Origin: JAVBNN01 sp031551525
GTDB lineage: Bacteria > Bacillota > Negativicutes > Acidaminococcales > JAISLQ01
DNA length: 40,924 bases
Direction of reading: 5' to 3'
Assembly (NCBI GenBank): GCA_031551525.1
Contig: JAVBNN010000005.1
Location: forward strand, 1-40,924
The position numbers were made by a program, and so were the translations under genes. The notes under the pieces were generated by a model. The model worked only from the letters and a program-made list of their open reading frames with translations, made no database searches and was not told where the DNA came from. Positions 38,851 through 40,924 of this stretch are shown piece after piece. Each line of letters starts with the position of its first letter. Position 1 is the first letter of the stretch.

Positions 38851-39549
38851 ATGAGCCAGACCAATTTATTCAACATTGAAAAAATCAACACCGCTAACAG
38901 TTTACTGAAAAACCAGGCTTATAACCTCATTAAAGCCGCTATAATCGATAACCGCATCAGCCCAAACAACGTCTACTCACAAGGTTTTTTGAGCAGTCAA
39001 CTGGGGATCAGCCGTACTCCTGTGCGCGAAGCACTCCTGCAGCTCCAAGGCGAAGGGATCATACATATCCATCGTGGGCGAGGTATCCAGGTCATAACGA
39101 CCTCCGCCAAAGACCTCAAGGATATTCTCGAAATGTCTGAGGCCTTGGAATGCAAGGTCTGCCAACTGGCGGCCGAGCGCATAGACTCTCATGCCATAGC
39201 TTTTTTAGAAGAGCTCTATCTCCAGCAGCAGGAACTCTCCAACCAAAAGAAGCTGGCTGAATTTATGCAAAAAGACCGTGAATTCCACTGTTATCTAGCC
39301 AAAACTACTGGCAATGATAAATTGGCCGAAAGCGTGGCAAACAACTACGAACAACTTTTGCGCAGTGGTGTATTTGTTATTTATAAAATGGAGTTTCTAC
39401 CCGCCGTTGTCCACGAGCATAGGCACATACTGGACGCTATACAAATGCGCATTCCTGAAAGTTCCTCCGACGCCATGCTGGCTCATATGAAAGGCCTGTT
39501 TGGCCGAGCTATGGAAAGCGCCGCGCTTTTACAAAAACAAATCATATAA
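38851..39549 (+). CDS. GntR-family regulator, FadR/FCD subgroup
   Basis: Transcriptional regulator of 232 residues. The N-terminal winged helix (about 20-85) contains VYSQGFLSSQLGISRTPVREALLQLQGEGIIHIHRGRGIQV, the GntR signature. The C-terminal FCD domain shows the metal-site pattern with acidic and histidine residues at DREFHCYLAK, VVHEHRHILDAI and DAMLAHMKGLFG. FCD proteins respond to small carboxylates or fatty acyl compounds. No target operon is adjacent: the upstream genes are on the same strand and the next genes encode unknown proteins. A perfect inverted repeat in its own leader suggests autoregulation. AGAGGG lies about 10 bases before the ATG. Confidence 0.92.
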   Translation: MSQTNLFNIEKINTANSLLKNQAYNLIKAAIIDNRISPNNVYSQGFLSSQLGISRTPVREALLQLQGEGIIHIHRGRGIQVITTSAKDLKDILEMSEALECKVCQLAAERIDSHAIAFLEELYLQQQELSNQKKLAEFMQKDREFHCYLAKTTGNDKLAESVANNYEQLLRSGVFVIYKMEFLPAVVHEHRHILDAIQMRIPESSSDAMLAHMKGLFGRAMESAALLQKQII

Positions 39550-39580
39550 AAACTTCCTGCTTCGGCAGGAAGTTTTTCTT
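39549..39580 (+). terminator. Terminator with UUCG tetraloop
   Basis: A 12-bp stem closes a TTCG loop (CUUCGG context in RNA) and runs into T-rich sequence, directly after the GntR stop codon. Confidence 0.92.
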
Positions 39581-39681
39581 TTCACAGAAGGATTCCGCTT
39601 AAAGGAAAATGTAAGTATCTAGCGAAATAAGTAATTAGGTCAACCCTGGCGACACCAAAAAAATCTATTGGGGTGATAAAA

Positions 39682-40272
39682 ATGAAAATGCCAGTAAAAA
39701 TCCTGTTTTCTGTTTTATTTATAGTTTTTTTCATCAATATTGCCGTTTCACAAGCAGCAGAAGTCAAAAACACCGTTATTGTGCTACCGTCGAAATATAT
39801 TCGCACCGAAGGCAAACTCATCGAGCTGGTGGAACCGGTCATGCAGGAAAAATTCCCCTCTGACAAATACAGCAGCTTGTTCGTCTATACCAACGACGGC
39901 CGGGAACTCGATGCGCCACTGGCCAACTTTATCGAGGGCGTAAACGAAGATAGCCAGGTGATGGAAGACTTTTCCCTGATCGTAAAGAAAGAACGCATGG
40001 CCGAGTACCTCAAGGCCACCGGCGCGGACTACCTAACGGTCGTCGCTATCTATCCGGCCGGTATCAGGATCTCGAGAGGCGGCTTTGGCTGGGGCAATGT
40101 AGTCAATATCAATTTTCAACTGGATACGAAAACTTTTGACGCCAAAACCGGGCAGTATACCTACTCTTCTTCCATTTCCAACAAGGAAACCGATGCGCCC
40201 CGTCCCGCTTTGAAAAAAACCTTGGCTGCTTTCCAGAAAAATGTGACCCCGCCCGTTTACGCGACTCCCTAA
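39682..40272 (+). CDS. Exported hypothetical protein
   Basis: Secreted protein of 196 residues with a signal peptide (MKMPVKILFSVLFIVFFINIAVSQA). The mature part starts with a beta strand (VKNTVIVLPSKYIRTEGKLIELVEPVMQEKF) and continues with ADYLTVVAIYPAGIRISRGGFGWGNVVNINFQLDTKTFDAKTGQYTYSSSISNKET. This recalls envelope proteins with an alpha/beta fold that bind in the periplasm, but I cannot name a family. GGGGTG lies 6 bases before the ATG at 39682. It may be cotranscribed with the gene at 40299 (26-base gap). Confidence 0.78.
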   Translation: MKMPVKILFSVLFIVFFINIAVSQAAEVKNTVIVLPSKYIRTEGKLIELVEPVMQEKFPSDKYSSLFVYTNDGRELDAPLANFIEGVNEDSQVMEDFSLIVKKERMAEYLKATGADYLTVVAIYPAGIRISRGGFGWGNVVNINFQLDTKTFDAKTGQYTYSSSISNKETDAPRPALKKTLAAFQKNVTPPVYATP

Positions 40273-40298
40273 AGTTACTTTGGAAGGAGTGTTGCACA

Positions 40299-40691
40299 AT
40301 GAAAGATGTGGATGTCCTTGTCAAGGAAAGACTGGTACCATTTCGGGAAGAGCTTTTGGAAATATTTGCCAGGCAGCATCCGGTCATTTATTCCGCCGCT
40401 AAGGGTTTTTTGTCCGGCAAGAGCAATAAAATCGGCTTTCAGGTGACCGACGACCACTATATCATCGGCACTTATACTTTTGTGCTCGATGGCATAAACA
40501 TAGTTAAAACCGAAGTCGGCATCCTCGACCCTGATTTTCGCTATCCCCTCCTTGGCAAGATGAAAATGTACATGCTCATGGAACAGCGGGACATCGAAAA
40601 AATGCTGAACGACGAAAATTTTTTTACCGAAGACATTATAAAAACTGGCATGAGATACTTGCCGGCTGTGACTATCAAATTCAAGGAATAA
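40299..40691 (+). CDS. Hypothetical cytoplasmic protein
   Basis: Protein of 130 residues without signal peptide or membrane segment. It begins with a helix (VDVLVKERLVPFREELLEIFARQHP), followed by beta strands (NKIGFQVTDDHYIIGTYTFVLDGINIVKTEVGI) and a helix-rich end (GKMKMYMLMEQRDIEKMLNDENFFTEDIIKTGMRYLP). The alternation of amphipathic strands with a terminal helix could be a small lipid- or sterol-carrier-like fold (SCP-2-like), but this is only an impression. AAGGAG precedes the ATG. The dispersed repeat copy 2 begins 19 bases after its stop. Confidence 0.75.
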   Translation: MKDVDVLVKERLVPFREELLEIFARQHPVIYSAAKGFLSGKSNKIGFQVTDDHYIIGTYTFVLDGINIVKTEVGILDPDFRYPLLGKMKMYMLMEQRDIEKMLNDENFFTEDIIKTGMRYLPAVTIKFKE

Positions 40692-40709
40692 ACGCCAAAA
40701 GCCTTTCGC

Positions 40710-40862
40710 GTATTATCTATGCATTGTGTATTCATTTAGTTTTTTATGGGCGCTACTTGCATAAACCGTTATAATAAGTCCAACTGCGAGGCGTCTCCAG
40801 CTGTTCGGCATATTTTTTTGCGAGCCTCGCTAGGGTTGCTATTCTACGTGCTAAAAGTTTCT
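40710..40862. repeat. Dispersed repeat of about 150 bp, copy 2
   Basis: Second copy of the repeat at 26794-26943, same orientation. Its hairpin arms are GCGAGGC (40786-40792) and GCCTCGC (40824-40830), with a G-C outer pair where copy 1 has A-T. Similarity ends at about 40862; the flanking sequence to the window end (40924) is unrelated to the flank of copy 1 and contains no gene. Confidence 0.9.
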
Positions 40863-40924
40863 AAGCTGGCTTTCTTGAAACGGTAAACTCGCTGCGCTCA
40901 AACAGTACCTTTTTCTGCGAAGCC

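Overview
The window looks like a chromosomal segment of a diderm Firmicute (Negativicutes). The main evidence is an outer-membrane protein of the SLH-plus-beta-barrel (OmpM) type at 32436-33734, which has one S-layer-homology domain, a beta-strand-rich body and a C-terminal phenylalanine. Strong purine-rich Shine-Dalgarno sites, frequent GTG/TTG starts and clostridial-type genes (TM1266-like regulator, CsoR, HxlR, DHH/DHHA1 phosphoesterase) agree with this. I saw no rRNA, tRNA, CRISPR array, intact insertion sequence or phage gene.

Region 1 (1-9945) is a catabolic island. Reading leftwards from about 6.4 kb, an operon encodes an ATP-grasp acyl-CoA ligase pair related to SucC/SucD and a complete tripartite tricarboxylate transporter (TctC, TctB, TctA). 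An HMG-CoA-lyase-like protein and a LiuC/AtuE-like enoyl-CoA hydratase lie beyond a divergent LysR gene (6546-7451). A second LysR gene (308-1249) converges on tctA. Together they suggest uptake, CoA activation, hydration and C-C cleavage of a branched C5-C6 dicarboxylate such as itaconate, 3-methylglutaconate or 3-hydroxy-3-methylglutarate. The lyase lacks the family's catalytic cysteine and the ligase lacks the succinate loop, so the substrate may be new. A Rid-family protein lacking the deaminase arginine follows.

Region 2 (10062-12392) is metal homeostasis: a P1B-type ATPase and a CsoR-type repressor, with two tandem CsoR-like operators over a near-consensus promoter.

Region 3 (12529-20820) is mixed. 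It holds secreted proteins of unknown function, a metallo-beta-lactamase-fold hydrolase, a redox cluster (HxlR regulator, flavin reductase, membrane-anchored flavodoxin), a branched-chain aminotransferase, a SanA/YdcF-like protein and a lipoprotein flavodoxin. Repeats and a gene remnant lie in 13460-14030.

Region 4 (20870-25810) is signalling: a hybrid histidine kinase with two receiver domains, then a GAF-PAS-GGDEF diguanylate cyclase overlapping a DEDDh exonuclease gene.

Region 5 (26072-40924) holds a nucleotidyltransferase, a LysR/PAS/thioesterase/tautomerase locus with twin LysR boxes, a TM1266-like regulator, a DHH phosphoesterase, a small exported helical protein, the SLH porin, a long glutamine synthetase, several unknown proteins and a GntR/FCD regulator. 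A dispersed repeat of about 150 bp occurs at 26794-26943 and 40710-40862 with a hairpin that covaries between the copies.
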